Source of the DNA: Spinacia oleracea
Taxonomy: Eukaryota > Streptophyta > Magnoliopsida > Caryophyllales > Amaranthaceae
Reading direction: 5' to 3'
Length of the DNA stretch: 64,000 bases
Assembly (NCBI RefSeq): GCF_020520425.1
Contig: NC_079487.1
Location: 46,073,219 to 46,137,218, forward strand
Part shown: positions 23,059 to 34,270 of the stretch, in pieces
Position numbering within the stretch: position 1 is the first letter of the stretch
How the letters are laid out: every line of letters begins with the position of its first letter
Made by a program: the position numbers and the translations under genes
The notes under the pieces: model-generated
Seen by the model: only the letters and a program-made list of their open reading frames with translations
What the model was told of the DNA's origin: nothing
Databases searched by the model: none

Positions 23059-24678
23059 TTACCCACTTTTAACATCAATGACCGCCCCCGCCGTGTGAAG
23101 GAAGGGTCTACCTAAGATTATGGGAATTTGAGAATCCTCCTGCATGTCTAGTACTACAAAGTCTACAGGTATATAGAATTTACCTACTCTAACTGGGACG
23201 TCCTCTAAAACACCTAAGGGGTATTTGACAGAACGGTCGGCCATTTGTAGAGTGATATTAGTAACCTTAAGCTCACCCATATTCAGTTTAGTACAGACAG
23301 AAAAAGGCATGACAGACACACTAGCACCTAAATCACATAAAGCCTTATCAATAAATACAGTGCCAATGTTACATGGGATGGAAAAACTCCCGGGGTCTTT
23401 AAGTTTAGGTGGAGACTTATTTTGCAAATAAGCACTACATTCCTCAGTGAAAGCTACAGTCTCTACCTCACAAAAAGCACGTTTCCTGGTCAAAATATCT
23501 TTCATGAATTTAGCATAAGCAGGAACCTGTAAATTTTTTACCACTTCCAAGAATCTGCCAAACTGCTTGTCTAGCTTATTCTTGAGTTTCCGGTTTGGGA
23601 AGGGGAGTGCAATAGGTGGTATTTGAATATCTGTCCCCTTCTTAACCTCAGTTGTAGCCTCATTCTCATTGACTACCTTTTCAGCTTCCTTACCATCCAT
23701 AACTATCTTTGGGATTTCCTCACTGACCAGACCACTAGCAGACACCCCAGAATCAACCTCAACCGGCATAGAAGGACCATCATAATCCCTACCACTCCTC
23801 AATGTAATTGCATTAGCAGTCTCACTATTTTCGGGTTGTGAAGGAAATTGGCCTGGTGGCCTCCCTGCAATAGTAGTAGCCATCTGTGCCAACTGTGTAT
23901 CAATGATCTTGTTGTGAGCAGTAAGAGCATCGATCTTTGCATCCTTTTCACTTAGAGATTTTTGCATTTGTAGCATCATGTTTCTCATCTCTACTAGCAT
24001 AGGGTCAGGCTGTGTGGCTTGAGGTTGTGGTGGTGGAGGTGATGTGTGTTGTCTAGGGAACCCAGGTGGTCCACTAGACTGTTGGTTGTAGTTGTTCCGT
24101 GGTTGGTAGGATTGTTGATGTGGGGGTTGGTATGGCTGTTGTGGTTGATGTTGAACTTGGTGAGGGTTCTGGATATTATTGCTCCTGTAGGATAGTAGAG
24201 GGTTGTTTTTGTAGCCCTCATTGTAAGAGTTGAAGAATGGGTTATTTTGTTTGTAGGATTGAAATGCGTTACACTGTTCAACAGAGCTCCTACATTCCGG
24301 TGCATAATGACTAGACATTCCACAACTTTCACAAACAGTAACAGGTTGGGCACTCATAGCAGCTACACTAGCGGGTTGGGCAGATTGAGTATTGGCTGCT
24401 TGCATATTATCAAACTTATAGTGTAAAGCAGTCAATTGGGCAATTAATTGTTCAATTGAATTTAAATCATGCTTACCACCCCTATTAGATAGACCTCTAG
24501 GATTCCCATATTGGGCATTGTGAATGGCTATCTCCTCAATCACCTCCATAGCTCTAGGCACCTCAAGTTGCATGAACCTCCCACTGGCAGCTGAATCCAA
24601 CAAACATCTAGACTCATTGCCCAGACCATTATAAAATTGCTGAATCAAGAACCAATCTTCCAAACCATGTGCGGGCAC
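23059..24678 (-). pseudogene. Athila F gag C-terminal part and protease
   Basis: A 539-codon frame. The N-terminal half ends the capsid region (LEDWFLIQQFYNGLGNESR). It carries a knuckle-like VCESCGMSSHYAPEC (C-x2-C-x4-H-x4-C) near residue 112, a long Gln/Pro-rich nucleocapsid tail (about 165-230) and NAITLRSGRDY. The C-terminal third is the aspartic protease: FIDKALCDLGASVSVMPFS has D-L-G-A-S in the active-site position, and the flap end is IPIILGRPFLHTAGAVIDVKSG. The frame stops at TAA where relatives continue into pol. A frameshift at about 24680 cuts the N-terminus from the rest of gag. Confidence 0.85.
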
Positions 24679-24776
24679 TCTCTTTGCAAATCCTTGAATC
24701 TCTCCCAGACCTCGAACAAACTCTCATTTGCTTGTTGTGAGATACCCAATATCTGACCCCTTAGACGAGCTGTTTT

Positions 24777-25340
24777 CTAAGGTGGAAAATATTTAACATA
24801 AAAAGCAAGAGCCAAGGACTCCCAATTAGTGATTTTCAAAGCCGCCCGATTCAACCCATTAATCCACAATTTAGCTTTCCCACTCAAAGAGAACGGGGAA
24901 AGTATCTCCATAGTCTGTTCCAGAGTCAATCCCTTTTGCTTGATGGTGGAACAATATTGGATGAAGGACTGTATGTGAAGATTCGGATCTTCACCTGGTT
25001 CCTCACCGTATTGGCGTCTCTCAATCATGTTAATCAATGCAGGCTCAATCTTGAAGGTCTCAGCTGCAATAGAAGGCATGATTGCCTTTGGTAGCACGGA
25101 CAGACTTGGCTTAGAATAGTCTGTAAGCCGTGGGGTAGGTGGCGGTAGCAGATTTTCGTCACCCATCTCTATCTCTGAAACTGAATCTGTATCTGAAGGA
25201 AAAAGATCGCCAATATTATGATCAGAATCAGAGTAATTCCCACACTGTGCAATGAAAGTTCTTCGTCTACGAAAGGTTCTTTCGGGCTCAGGATCGAATG
25301 GAGTAAGATTACTAGTACCTACGGTCCTGGGCATAGACAA
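24777..25340 (-). pseudogene. Athila F gag N-terminal part
   Basis: 187 codons from MSMPRTVGT, with an acidic and proline-rich start, then the capsid region KIEPALINMIERRQYGEEPG and SLSGKAKLWINGLNRAALKITNWESLA. It stops at TAG after FYVKYFPP (about 24775). After the stop the same frame continues KTARLRGQILGISQQANESL for about 30 codons before a frameshift near 24690 leads to the next gag segment. The primer site and 5' LTR lie just upstream. Confidence 0.82.
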
Positions 25341-25447
25341 AGACTACAAAACAATGTGAGATCTGGTCTCAAGGAACGTGAGTTCCTTGAGTAGTAACAA
25401 ACAATAATCTAGGATAAGCAATCAACAACAGAAAATAAAACCGTCTC

Positions 25448-25468
25448 CCCGGCAACGGCGCTAAAATT
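25448..25468 (-). promoter_or_regulatory. Primer binding site of Athila element F, tRNA-Asp type
   Basis: The minus strand reads TTTTAGCGCCGTTGCCGGGG between the 5' LTR end and gag. The site complementary to tRNA-Asp in plant gypsy elements is TGGCGCCGTTGCCGGGG; here the first bases are TAG in place of TGG. Confidence 0.78.
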
Positions 25469-26903
25469 TGACAGGCTAAAGTCGTATCACCTAATCAAAA
25501 ATAACCTAAGGTCCACTAGCTAGGTAGCAAGGGAAGTCAGGATCGAATCCACAGGGAAACAGGCATTCTTTCTACTATCAATTAATTAATCTAGACTATT
25601 ATGAACAAGAGTTAGTTTGACGGTTTGCTAAAACTACAGCGATAATTAAACAACTAGGAATCAATATATTAAGGAATCTAGGGCATAGGTTCACCAACAA
25701 ATAACAATCCAGGACAACGAATAATCACGATAATCAACAAGGTAGTTAATTAGACTAGCATGCTCTCTCGAATCGATACTAGTCACAGACTCAGAATTAA
25801 CGGGCTCTCGCTACGTATTAATCCTAATTCCACCTATTGACACAAGCCTAAACATCAAATTGCATCTCTCGAATCTTAATTTGATATTGCATAACTACAC
25901 AATTAAACCTGCGCAAATCTGATTGTATAGTGAAATAAACCAATCAATAGGAATTAATTACAATGCCAACAATCACAATTATTAATCATGGATTCCCAAA
26001 CCCTAGAAATTAGACTACTCAAGTATATTAACAATAAACAAAGCAATTAGTATGATTGGAAACATAATTAAGGGAAAAACAAAAGATTGAAATAAGAACA
26101 ATACCTAATTGAAGAACAATGGCAAATGAAAGCTTGAATTTTTGATTGAAAATAAACTAAGTGTTTAGAACAAATTAGAGAGAAAAACTAAGTGTTTAAT
26201 ACTAGAATATGCGATAATAAGATGTCCAACTAAATTAACTAAGGGCTATATTTATAGTTTAGCCCAAAAAGCATTAAGAAAAACCGGAAAAGCTAAGTAA
26301 ACCGCGCGCATGAGACGTCCTGGGTTGTCGTCGCACGGTCGGGCGACCGTCCGCCCGTCGGGCGGGAAGCTCGAAATCCGCCCGACGGGCGCAGGTCTGC
26401 CCGCCGGGCGGAGGGAGACTTCTGGAATTCATCCGCACGCGCCCGGTCAGGCGCCACTCGCCCGTCGGGCGAGATGACATTTTGCTGCTGCTGCTCCTGA
26501 TGGGCCCCCGGTGGGCACCGGGCGAAGCACCGCCCGTCGGGCGCCCGCTGCCTGCTGCTCTTTTCTGCTTGCTCGCCCGGTGGGCGAGGGGCAATCAAGC
26601 GCGCGGAGGGCTAAGTGATCCGCCCTTCGTCCGCAACACCGAGTCTAACTTCCGGGGCTCGATCATGAACATCTAGGGCTCCCTTAAGTCCACAATAGTC
26701 GTCCCGAATCCCCTCGGGATCGTGTAGTGGCCTAAATCATCATGAAACGGGTCTAAAAAGACCAATTTCTCACTAAGTAGTCCTGAAACTCAAGGCACAC
26801 TCAAATACACAGATTAGTACTAAAAACGGCTCCTAAGAGCTCATTTGACGCATAAAAGTACTAAGGGGCGGGGGTGAAAACACTATATAAAACGCACATA
26901 TCA
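25469..26903 (-). repeat. 5' LTR of Athila element F
   Basis: 1435 bp starting TGACAGGCTAAAGTCG and ending CACATATCA on this strand. It matches the left LTR with scattered transitions and a 17-bp deletion near 25983. The GC-rich palindromic tract (26310-26610) and TATA box (complement of about 26245-26260) are kept. Confidence 0.92.
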
Positions 26904-26908
26904 AACAT
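26904..26908. repeat. Right target-site duplication of Athila element F (AACAT)
   Basis: Second AACAT copy directly after the LTR end at 26903; the Tat-like host sequence resumes as GTGTTTAGGAAG. Confidence 0.92.
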
Positions 26909-27219
26909 GTGTTTAGGAAGTGAAAAGGCTTTTGAACTTTGCTTCACTTGATCCCGACTTTGTATTTGAATTAGCTTTGAAGGCCTTAGGGCCAAATAAA
27001 GAGATATTGTGTTAAATTCCGCTTGAATATGCTTTGCTTTGAATTGGCACATTTGGAATAACAACAACAATTTGAGTTTTGAAATTTGATTTGATTTGAT
27101 TTTTTGGATGCCATTAATTGAGGAAATTTTGAAAAAAAAAAATTGTATTAAAGTGGCCGGGCCTCGAAATGAGGTTGCCTACGTGTCCTGTTAGGGAATC
27201 AGGTCGGACGTAGTTCTGA
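26909..27219 (-). other. Tat-like element H, region between pol stop and antisense genes
   Basis: Host element sequence, rich in TTTGAATTTG words and with an A9 run near 27140. It leads to the end of the pol remnant. I see no frame in it. Confidence 0.5.
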
Positions 27220-28629
27220 CTACCTTACAAGACCTGAATTTGGATTCTTGATTTTGAACATGGAACTTAGACATAGAACTTCTTGAGTTGATCGAGGTTG
27301 GTAAGAGATCTGAATTCTGTTCCGTCGATGTCCGCGGATCTTCTTGACAATGTATGGGCCTGCCCAGTTGGGTTTGAATTTTCCCCTTGGGTCCATGATG
27401 CTTTTGGGAAGGGCTTTTAGGACAAGCTCGCCTTCCTTGATATTTCGGGTTCTGACCCTTTTATTGAAATGTCTGGCCACTCGGCGCTGATAGACTTGTA
27501 CATGGTGAGCGGCTTGAAGCCGTCGCTCATCGAGCATGACTAGCTCGTCATATCTTGCTTGTACCCATGCAGCTTCTGGGATTTTTCTTTCTAGGACTAT
27601 CCTTAGAGAAGGTATCTCCAGTTTGACAGGTTGTACTGCTATTCCATAGACCAATGAGAACGGAGTTGCACCAGTTGAAGTGCGAATTGAAGTTCGATAT
27701 CCCCACAATGCGAAATGTAGCTTTTGGGGCCAGTCCTTGTAATTGGTAGTCATTTTCATGATGATGGTCTTGACATTCTTGTTGGCTGCTTCGACTGCCC
27801 CGTTAGTTTGTGGGCGATAAGGCGAAGAGCGATGATGTTGAATTTCTCGGAGCATGGGTCCGTTGGGATTGTTGTATTGAAGATTGTACTGTTGAAGCTT
27901 GAATATGTTTCTAGAACTTGAACCTTTGGAGTTTGTAACTTGAATTTTATACTTTGGAATTGTAGCTTGCTTGGCACAACCTTGCTCGGTTAGAGATAAT
28001 AAAACTTGAATTTTGAATCTTGTACTAGTTGAATGGGTCTTCACATTCTCCTTGGAAATGGGTTCCCTGATCACTGATGGACTTGTGAGGGACACCGTAT
28101 ATGCATATAATGTTTTCTTGAATGAACTGGGACACTTGCTTGGAACCCAATACCTTGAAAGATCTAGATACTTGGACTCTTGAATAAACCCGGCCTTTAG
28201 GTGCTTAGAGACTTCTTCTGGAATTTTGAGGGAAACATCCGGTTTCATGCGACGGAGTTCCTGCTTGATGGATTTTGAACCTGGAATAAGGGGAATTGTA
28301 TGCTGACCGATGCTTGGATCAACCCCTGGCATATCATGATAGGACCATGCGAAGACGTCTACATACTCTGAAAGTGGCTTGATAAGATCGTCCCGTTCTG
28401 CTTGAGAAAGAGTTAAACCAATCTGAACTAGTTTTGAATCACTGATGTTAGAAAGGTTGATTTTTTCTGTTTCCTCAATTATAGGCATCATGTTTTCATG
28501 ATTTTCGATAGCTTTTAGAAATTCAAAGTCAGTTTCTTGTGAAGCAAAGTTGTGTGGATTAGGATTTGATTTTGAAATGGGACTCGAGGAGTAAGTAGAA
28601 ATTGAAGTGTTATTGAAATCAACAATCAT
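27220..28629 (-). pseudogene. Tat/Ogre-like pol remnant: start of reverse transcriptase joined to end of integrase
   Basis: Read from 28629. The N-terminal third has the Tat-type region before RT: KINLSNISDSKLVQIGLTLS, DVFAWSYHDMPGVDP and LRRMKPDVSLKIPEEVSKHL, to AGFIQES. It then jumps to integrase DNA. In another frame at about 28160-28030 the core reads VSQFIQENIICIYGVPHKSI then SDQGTHFQGEC, and the long frame resumes at HHRSSPYRPQTNGAVEAANK with the catalytic Glu region. The GPY-like end PNWAGPYIVKKIRGHRRNRI follows. Most of RT, both RNase H domains and the integrase N-terminus are deleted. Sense is minus, so the PMD and DUF7745-like genes lie downstream and antisense. Confidence 0.82.
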
Positions 28630-28858
28630 TACATCGACTGTTTTGAATTAAAGCTCGGCCTTTAGAGGCTCTTGATTGATGCAAGAATCTAGCCCTAGAC
28701 TCTTAGACTCGTAACTAGACTCGGATCCAGACTCATCCCCTGACTCAGACTCGCTCATCATAGATCCTTCGCCCACAGTAATCTTGAACATTCTCCAGGC
28801 TGGTATTGAGGTTGGCTACGGCGGCCATGAGCTGAGTGATTTGATCGACAATGGCCAT
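28630..28858 (-). pseudogene. Tat-like element H gag start remnant and acidic linker
   Basis: From ATG at 28858 (minus) the frame reads MAIVDQITQLMAAVANLNTS, then LENVQDYCGRRIYDERV and stops at about 28745. This resembles the coiled N-terminus of Tat-type gag. In a different frame just downstream comes SESESGDESGSESSYESKS, then an end at KAEL*. Capsid, nucleocapsid and protease are absent, so gag also suffered a large deletion. Assignment is by style of sequence and position. Confidence 0.5.
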
Positions 28859-29279
28859 TTAAACTGTTTCTTGAAAGGGACTTGAAGCTTGATTTGTAGA
28901 AGCTGAACTGGCTGCTCGTTCGATGCCGACTATGAGGGAAGCTAGGCTGATGGATTTCTTTTCAACCTTTCTCCTCTGCGACGAACCCACAGGATCTTTG
29001 GACTCCTAGTTAAGACACACGTACCAGAAAATCTTAGAACTTGGACTTCCCGGCACATGATATGATATGCATACAATGAATGAGACCTAGACTTGACTCT
29101 AAGTGTCACTCCGAAGATTCGGGATTTTGGATTCTGTACTTGTATTCGGGATTTGCAACCCGTTGGAAATGTTTGAGAGGAGCGTTCATTCTTTTGTGAA
29201 AGTTGGCTCTTGTACTAGAACTTGAAATGTCTAAAAAGAGTATATCGATCTATTGGAAATTGGACTTATTTGAAGGGGA
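28859..29279 (-). other. Leader of Tat-like element H, part next to gag
   Basis: Non-coding on the sense strand as far as I can see, rich in TTGAACTTG words. A short stretch near 28930-29000 encodes basic residues but has no clear start. Confidence 0.45.
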
Positions 29280-29660
29280 TTTCAACCCGCCCTAGGACAT
29301 GGAAATTGGACTTGTACTAGGAAATTGAATTTCCCAGGGAATTTCGACCCATTGGACTTGGAATATTTGAAGGGAATTTCAACCCGATTGAAAGAGATTG
29401 ATTTTGTATTATTTAAAAGGAATCTCAACCCGTCAATATTTTGGGGGAGTTTCAACCCATTGGACTTGGAGTATTTGAAGGGAATTTCAACCCATTGGAA
29501 TTTGTATTATTTCAGGGGATTTTCAACCCGTAGATGGAATCTTGAACTTGTATTATTTCTGGGGAGTTTCAACCCGTCGAATTTGAACTTGTATTATTTC
29601 AAGGGATTTTCAACCCGTGGATTTGAACTTGTATTATTTAAGGGGATTTTTAATCCGATT
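29280..29660 (-). repeat. Tandem repeat of about 40 bp in the H leader (TTTCAACCCGTTGGA family)
   Basis: Nine or more imperfect copies of GGGAATTTCAACCCG followed by TTGGACTTGTATTATTT. Spacing varies between about 35 and 50 bases. The translated frame (FNPLDLEYLKGIST repeats) is a consequence of the tandem structure, not a recognisable protein. Confidence 0.8.
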
Positions 29661-29739
29661 GAATTTTGAGTTTGACTCGAAGTTTGAATTTTGAAATGGA
29701 AAGGATTGCATTTTGTATGTAGAACATGGAGATTCGTAT

Positions 29740-30780
29740 TTGGAAAATCCAGCATTATGTCGCCGTGGATTTGAGACATTGAATTTGGGAACTTGATAGT
29801 CCGGCATTATGCCGCCGTGGACTTGGAGTGTAGGATTTGAAATTTGAAGGTTTGGAATTTTTGAACTTCGAGCTTGAGGTCGACATTACGACGGCATGTA
29901 TTTGGAATTTGAAGTTTAGAGCATAGGACTTGAAATTCGAAAGATTGACATGGAATTTGAGGTTTGAAAGTTGGAGTTGAAAAGTTGGCATTACGCCGGT
30001 CATGAACTTTGGCATTTGAACTTTAAGGTTTTGAGACTTGGAATTGGCAACTTGACTTCGATGCTTGAAGACTTGAATTTTTGAAATAGAAAATCCGGCA
30101 TGACGCCGTTGGATTTGTGGTTTTTGACTTTGAAGTTTGAAGTATGAAATTTGGACTAGAAAATCCGGCATTAAGGCGCCGTTGGATTAGGTCTTGACTT
30201 GGAACTTGAAACTCGAAATTTGGACTAGAAAATCCGGCATTATGGCGCCGTTGGGTTGTGTTTGAAAATTGAAGTTTTGGACTAGAAAGTTTAAATTTGA
30301 ACTTGAAGGTTGAAGACTAGGAAATCCGGCATTATGACGCCGTTGGATTTGGACTTGAAAATTGAGGTTTTGAACTAGAAAATTTGGATTGTACTTTGAA
30401 ACTTGGAATTTGGACTAGAAAATCCGCCATTATGACGTCGTTGGATTTGGACTTGACTTGGAGATTTGAGGTTTTGAAAATAGAAAATCCGGCATTATGA
30501 CGCCGTTGGATTGCATTTTGAACTCGGAACTTGGATTTTTGACTCGAAAATCCGGCATTATGACGCCGTTGGATTAAATTTTGAAAATTGGAATTCGGAA
30601 TGGAAAATCCGGCATTATGACGCCGTTGGATTGAATTTTGAACTTGAAAATTGGAATTTTGACTCGAAAAATCCGGCATTATGACGCCGTTGGATTTGAA
30701 CTTTGACTTTGAAACTTGGAATTTGGACTCGAAAATCCTGCATTATGACACCGTTGGATTGAATTTTGAGTTTGGCATTT
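29740..30780 (-). repeat. Tandem repeat of about 60-70 bp in the H leader with a CCGGC/GCCG hairpin core
   Basis: About fourteen copies of AAAATCCGGCATTATGACG followed by CCGTTGGATT, joined by variable TTGAATTTTGAACTTGG spacers. Clear copies are near 30160, 30228, 30326, 30419, 30486, 30550, 30605, 30668 and 30733; degenerate ones lie at 29745-30090. The core CGGC-ATTATGAC-GCCG can form a short stem-loop in RNA. Confidence 0.82.
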
Positions 30781-31298
30781 GTGAGTGAAGCGTGTTTAAG
30801 GGTTTTGAATCAAATGGAGTGACGCTCCTAAAGACCCTAAAATCGGTGATTTAGATGCATGAGGTTTGAATGATGCTCCTAGGGGTTTGGTTTCCTAGTT
30901 GGAGGCTAATTTGGTTTTGGCAAACTAGAACTCGAGGTTAGCCATTCACGCGTGCAAAGACGCCCACACAATGCACAAGAAGCACGTTGTCACACTAATC
31001 ATGAATATGAATGCGACATGCAAAGTTCTCAACCTAAGGTCGGTCTAAGTTTTTGTATGATGCAAGTGGTCGGCTTTGGGTGTCAAAAAGGTACTTGGCT
31101 AAGAGACGGATCCGGCGACAAGCTTTCACGTTACGCCTAAGGGAAGTGTGTGTCGGCAGACGGCCTCCATACTTGACATCGGGAATGTCAAGCAAATGCC
31201 AAGTTTCGGTAGGCGCGGAAATGGTCACACACTTTGGTCGGGAACCATATGGAGAGTCACCATTCTGTTGCCCCCGGGGCTAGCCCGATTGTAGAACA
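30781..31298 (-). other. Remaining H leader left of the CACTA insertion
   Basis: Non-coding leader DNA. It contains a long near-unique stretch (30900-31290) with CCCCCGGGGC near 31271. It ends in the ACA (31296-31298) that is duplicated on the other side of element G. Confidence 0.45.
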
Positions 31299-31750
31299 CA
31301 CTACTACAAAAAAGGGCAAAGAGACCCTTCCAAAATGGCTTAAGAGATCTCCTTTCAAGGGGTCTCTATCTCACAGGTCTCTTTGATAAAGAGACCCCCT
31401 CATCGAGAGGGGGTCTGTTTGTTAAAATCTAGAGACCCCCAACGTAAGAAAGAGGGTCTCTTATTTAAAAGATGGTGAAAATATTTTAGAAGGGAAAGAG
31501 ACCCTTTATTAGAGATGGGAGATCTGTTTTTTAAAATATTCAGACCCCATAAGTAGGATAGGAGGTCTCTTTGAATATTTTTTTTTTTATTTATTAAAGC
31601 AGTTAAGACCTCATATATAGATAGGGGGTCTCTTTGTTTTTTTTTTTTTTTTACAAACTAAGACCTAACATCTTAGATGTGGGGTCTCTTTGAATTTTTT
31701 ATTATTATAACTAGAGAGCCTTTATTACACTTGACGGGTCTCTTTGCAAC
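31299..31750. repeat. Left terminal inverted repeat and subterminal AGAGACC/GGTCTCTT array of G
   Basis: After the terminal repeat, the word GGTCTCTTT or GGTCTCTAT and its inverse AGAGACC occur about a dozen times in 450 bases (for example 31318, 31366, 31376, 31390, 31450, 31565, 31627, 31683, 31738). Such subterminal repeats are binding sites for the CACTA accessory protein in characterised elements. Confidence 0.82.
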
Positions 31751-32739
31751 CTTTTTTATTTAAAAAATAAATAAATCAATAATAGCATAATAATACAGCT
31801 GGTCGATCAATGATATATTCAGAACTAATCAATATGCATATTCAACCTGCGTTTACACCTCTAAAATACCGGCCAACAGGCACCGCATAATATACACATT
31901 ACACCTGTGTTCACACCTCTATAAATACCGGCCAGCCGATGAAGTAAATGAGCTAACTTTGCTTACTGTACAAATTCCACTTGGCTTACTGTACAAATTC
32001 AGATATTGAAGACGGGAATTCCACTTTGATGAAGTAAATGAGCTCACTTTGCTTACTGTACAAATTCTTCTACAATAGATAGCAAGCAGACCTGCATTAT
32101 ACGATGTATAAAAAGGATTAACCTAAAATAAAGGTCTATCAAATATCAAAGGAGAAAATCGCAGAAAATATGATAGTTTTCTGCAAGTACCCACTCACTT
32201 TGATCATGATGCTTTAAGGAAAGGCCATTAAAAAAAATGTAGCGAAGGCTTTAATATAATAATATCACTAAAGTGTGATGAAATCATGATGCTACCCACA
32301 CCTCAACTATCCATTTTCAATATCTGAATTACCCCCCTCCCCTTAACTTTTGTTTGATTAGAAGGGAAGGTATTCCTAAAAGGAAACTCTATTCTAACAA
32401 GCATATTAAACCGCGTTAAACTACCATTCACTCATTATTATATATGGAGTGATAAATTTTTGTTTTTCTTTGTCTACAATAACATTCTTAAACAAATTGT
32501 TCTTACAATGTTACTTGATTGAAACTTAACGGACTTCTAAGTAACTCCTAGACACATGGGAACATGGTCATCATGAAGATCTGAGACTCAACTGATTGTC
32601 AACAGTAACAGGCAAAAAAGAACCATCTACATTAGTGTATGCCAAGACCAACACTCAGACCTCTACGTGTACCACTTCAGCATAAATCATCTCAAACATT
32701 CATTGGGGAGGAGGAGGGAGAGTTTTTGTTCTTACTCAC
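31751..32739. other. Interior of CACTA element G, left part
   Basis: AT-rich, non-coding. A short repeated unit GATGAAGTAAATGAGCT followed by CTTTGCTTACTGTACAAATTC occurs at about 31936 and 32028. No further UBC2 exons are seen here. Confidence 0.5.
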
Positions 32740-33649
32740 CTCTATCCCATGGAGTATCATCTAGACTGCAAAATCAAACCACAAACAAAAGAGAAAGATT
32801 GTTTATACATCTAGGTATGGATAAGAGATAACCAGTATATTAATGACAGTCATAAAATGGCCTATACTTACCCAAATATGACAGCATTCCAAAACATTAT
32901 GTCGTTATCATGGGGTGCTCCACTAATGCCTGCAGGAGGGTCTTGTTGCAACCTCTTAAAATCCCTCACGGGCCGCTTTCTTGAGGGAGTAGACATTGTA
33001 ACTACCTGAAAGTACCAATACTATTAGCTAAAATGAGTACAATCAGTAGAGTTTCTTATGTACTTCGTAATTCATCAACATTTAAACAATCACTCTACAA
33101 TTTCAACTAAAAACCATATGAAAACCCCATTCCCAATCGGTTCATTCCATTCATCTCACCAAGATATCCTTGTTTCGACAATAGCACTCCCCCACAAATC
33201 TTTAATGGCAACACCTTACTACTTGTAATACACAAACAACGCTGTCAAAGAAGACCGGAAATCAGCTAGCAGTTCTCCCACCCATTATGATCAACTAAAT
33301 CCCCGTATTTCCACAATCACACAATTTCCAATCAGAAGCTAACATGAACAATTCTCCACTAAAAGGAACTAAAACATCAACCAGTTTAGCAAAATCAATT
33401 TCATTTTAACCCTAAAACCTAAATTCCCACTTCAGTCAAATTACGGGAAACCAGTTATTGATGTACAAAATATCAGCACAAAGTCATCACTAAACAGCTC
33501 AAGAACACAAGATTAAACAAATTATTGCAAATCAAAAGAAAATTAAAGACGATCGGTTCCTTCAACAGATTCGGTGCAAGAAGTTAATTGAAGTAAAATT
33601 TGACAAATTTAAAGCAAAGAGGAGAGAAAGAGATAGAAGATTACTAACT
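32740..33649 (-). pseudogene. UBC2-like: Captured 5' fragment of a RAD6/UBC2-like ubiquitin-conjugating enzyme gene
   Basis: Minus strand. The first coding exon (33005-32872, ATG at 32996) encodes [20 protein letters not shown], then [22 protein letters not shown]. It ends at GG|GTAAGT. The second exon (32765-32740), after an AG acceptor, encodes LDDTPWDRG and ends at GAG|GTGAGT. This matches the start of plant UBC1/2/3 (RAD6), which attach ubiquitin to histone H2B and PCNA. Upstream, an acceptor at 33006 and a GTTAGTAA donor near 33648 suggest the usual 5' UTR intron. No later exon is found, so the UBC core with its catalytic Cys is missing. Several conserved residues are changed: P9, F35 and L43 in place of Leu, Leu and Pro. 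Intact exon-intron structure shows capture of genomic DNA, not cDNA. Confidence 0.85.
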
Positions 33650-34041
33650 CCAATTAGAATCGAAGAGAAATGTTCTGCAAATCGATTTATCAGTATTTCT
33701 CTCAAGGGAAAACCAAGGATTTGCGGTTTCAAATTTGAAATATCAATGATAGATCACAAATGAAAACAGAGGACATACATGACGGCCTGCATTAGATGAA
33801 TTAGAAGTTGTTGAGTCTTAAAAAGATTCGCAAAACATATTTCACAGGAAGGGAATTAAAATACAATCCTAAAACTAAGACTTGAACAAAAATCCATCTT
33901 TTTATCAGTAACACAATAGTAACCAATATAAAAAAATAATTTCTGGAAAGAAAAAAAAAACAGTAACACATTGCTTGCTTGTAGAAAACTGCCACCACTA
34001 TCAATTTCAATTCCAGATTCCAGGATCTGTTTTTAGGAGTA
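33650..34041. other. CACTA G interior between UBC2 leader exon and LINE
   Basis: Probably includes the captured UBC2 5' UTR and some promoter DNA (near 33650-33720) followed by AT-rich sequence. I see no coding frame and no clear TATA box. Confidence 0.4.
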
Positions 34042-34052
34042 GAGGTTAACAT
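34042..34052. repeat. Target-site duplication of the LINE, tail side (GAGGTTAACAT)
   Basis: GAGGTTAACAT here, followed by the T-run/3' end of the LINE, recurs exactly at 39082-39092 beyond its 5' end. A variable-length duplication of this kind is typical of target-primed reverse transcription. Confidence 0.88.
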
Positions 34053-34270
34053 GTTTTTTTTTGGCAAATAATATATTATTATTACCAAAGAGGAAGCTAG
34101 CAAACTAGCTTACAAACAGTACAAGCTCCAAAACCAACTGAGCCACTGAGAGCAACAGAAAGCACAAAGGCCAAAACTGAAACAAAGGTCAAAACAACAA
34201 CACCCACAGCAAGCCAAAAGGCCTAAACTGAAACTAAACTACAAGTTTACATCAAGAGCAAGTTTCTTTG

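Larger units (their letters stand above)
14539..26903 (-). mobile_element. Athila-type Ty3/gypsy retrotransposon F, complete insertion
   Basis: A 12.4-kb element with two LTRs (TGACAGGCTAAAGTCG...CACATATCA), an AACAT duplication, a tRNA-Asp primer site and a TTGGGGAGG purine tract. Sense is minus. Order from the 5' end (right): gag, protease, RT-RNase H, integrase, then a separate extra ORF near the 3' LTR. The RT block MCIDYRRLN...[12 protein letters not shown] and the extra ORF are typical of the Athila lineage. Gag-pol has at least six stops and two or more frameshifts, so F cannot move by itself. The extra ORF is intact. LTRs differ by perhaps 2-3 percent plus a 17-bp deletion. Confidence 0.93.
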
